A stretch of DNA of 14,646 nucleotides. Source: DASWKG01 sp036396755 (lineage in GTDB: Bacteria; Actinomycetota; UBA4738; CALAEC01). Position numbers and translations under genes: made by a program. Shown here in pieces: positions 14,601 through 14,646 of this stretch. The notes below the pieces were generated by a model. That model saw only the letters and a list, made by a program, of their open reading frames with translations. It made no database searches and was not told the DNA's origin. The stretch covers positions 1-14,646 of the forward strand of contig DASWKG010000022.1 in NCBI GenBank assembly GCA_036396755.1, written 5' to 3'. The number at the start of each line of letters is the position of its first letter. Positions within the stretch are counted from its first letter, which is position 1.

Positions 14601-14646
14601 TCGACTACAAGACGGGCCGGGTCCCCGACGACGACCCGCTGAGCGG
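11627..14646 (+). CDS. adnB: AdnB-like helicase-nuclease subunit, 3' end outside window
   Basis: 1006 codons are visible. The GTG start overlaps the preceding stop. Canonical SF1A motifs appear in order: VQQWRAI Q-motif region, Walker A GAGSGKT (48-54), LTFTNKAAEEL, TYHAFAARLL, DEYQD (277-281), GDPDQNIYAWRGA, NFRSG, TIHKAKGLEWDVVFVPG, and VASTRARETLV with the motif VI Arg. The C-terminal part is a PD-(D/E)XK RecB-like nuclease: SVADYLRCPKYFYW, LGSEIHRWIE, Asp979 in RGRIDAVF and DYK at 993-995. The window ends soon after, so any C-terminal cysteine cluster cannot be checked. With its upstream neighbour it should form the AdnAB motor-nuclease that unwinds and digests double-strand-break ends. 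Its complete motifs make it the probable lead motor, as AdnB is in mycobacteria. Confidence 0.9.
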   Translation, partial: MTPSPHPDEQPFAGAPPEVVSAMGGREPTVQQWRAISHPLSPCVVVAGAGSGKTAVMAARVVYLSLVGLGRIEADHRGASPSEILCLTFTNKAAEELSRRVRAATEGLGLPEGEEATVLTYHAFAARLLHDYGLHLGLEPQQRLLTEAQRWQLATALLDDMEFEHVEVRSDYVVGQALAMADQCSNHLVEPRDVIAYDEALLARGEIKGAKGDDRKVLQTAQQRIEICRLAQAFQDRKRQIGAMDYGDQIAEACRLIESHPDVAEEFRARYPVVLLDEYQDTNVAQARLLQALCGRGYPVFAVGDPDQNIYAWRGASLGNLLRFLEDFGQSGPGPQLPLYVNFRSGSRILDVANEVIGPVPAERRAADKELRPHASRGEGRVRSFVASDSHAEGRQIAALIKEEVAGGEGAPVWKDFAILCRKSRLFDPIAEALSEAEIPVEIVDLGGLLQMPEVVDAVAWLRLLNDPGHNVSLARILQGPRWRIGYRDLGAIARWSAARTWKLRNELPGEDDMPGDVVFALVEGLDALEREEIEGLSADARERLGEFARVLERVRSRAAGTLGDLVSAILEESGLMAELEASAHLTAVGSRRNLLNFVQHVSAFSPVEGEASLPALIRYLDTAEEREGELERAQPSEENTVKMLTIHKAKGLEWDVVFVPGLVEHRLGTSAIFPDVSRQANPAMQKQTMPFELRGDRDILPAYAGDIGRFRQDLQDRGLEEERRLCYVASTRARETLVASAAHWYEGPSAPHAPGAFYRAVADYPETEVLAEATCPEESPLLEIRAARAATWPGAGKADDTDALFPEGWHEAATAGAADPAWARARAEGLGASALGEFGKRLEAHRERAALIKERTAGEVSVPTPSTVSATSVADYLRCPKYFYWSVVRPLPRRPSPKARLGSEIHRWIELQGRGQTSLDLDDLPDLSIEEREGDEPSDAERLRRAFKDSRFADRVPLFTERPFLLWVDGVTVRGRIDAVFGDPDGKWEIVDYKTGRVPDDDPLS

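Noticed and set aside
1..14646. CRISPR arrays, tRNAs, transposases, prophage or toxin-antitoxin genes
   Set aside because: I looked for regularly spaced repeats, cloverleaf-like segments and characteristic protein motifs and saw none.

Overview
The window is about 70% GC or more, with G or C in most third codon positions. It holds a pair of overlapping UvrD/RecB-type helicase-nuclease genes that look like AdnA and AdnB, the double-strand-break resection enzyme of Actinomycetota. GTG starts, GTGA/ATGA overlaps and start codons apparently lacking leaders fit the same phylum. I infer a deep-branching, probably uncultured actinobacterium and cannot name the class.

Layout. (1) 1-855, minus: 5' part of a MidA-type SAM-dependent methyltransferase whose 3' end lies outside the window. 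A 49-nt REP-like palindrome (231-279) lies inside its coding frame. (2) 894-2468, plus: a secreted LVIVD-repeat beta-propeller with a low-complexity Asp-Pro / Lys-Asp tail; it starts 38 bp from the methyltransferase, in the opposite direction. (3) 2495-4431, plus: a compact cluster of a Nudix hydrolase with an expanded Nudix box, an overlapping metallo-beta-lactamase-fold hydrolase with a C-terminal zinc-ribbon-like tail, and a small unrecognised protein. (4) 4442-6570, minus: an eight-repeat secreted PQQ-like beta-propeller preceded by, and overlapping (ATGA), a 43-codon ORF that is essentially a signal peptide plus nine residues. It converges on cluster 3 with a 10-bp gap at a GC hairpin. 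(5) 6761-8617, plus: a secreted HExxH (gluzincin-type) putative metalloprotease, divergent from the propeller unit. (6) 8618-8735: a spacer with a 51-nt stem-loop. (7) 8736-14646, plus: adnA-like and adnB-like genes joined by a GTGA overlap, the second cut by the window edge just after its nuclease D...DYK motif.

How the genes work together. The last pair should form one heterodimeric machine that unwinds and resects broken DNA ends. The first subunit has a visibly eroded motor but keeps the nuclease and a probable 4Fe-4S cysteine set; the second has canonical helicase motifs. The Nudix and MBL genes are probably co-expressed, but their substrates cannot be read from sequence. Three secreted proteins (two propellers, one protease) and the tiny secreted peptide form an extracellular group. 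The propeller unit and the protease share a divergent promoter region, so linked expression is plausible but is inference.

The only gene-free stretches longer than 100 bp are 6571-6760 and 8618-8735. I saw no tRNA, rRNA, CRISPR, transposase or phage gene. No wholly new multi-gene system is evident; the most unusual items are the in-frame palindrome, the coupled mini-secretory ORF and the motor asymmetry of the helicase pair.
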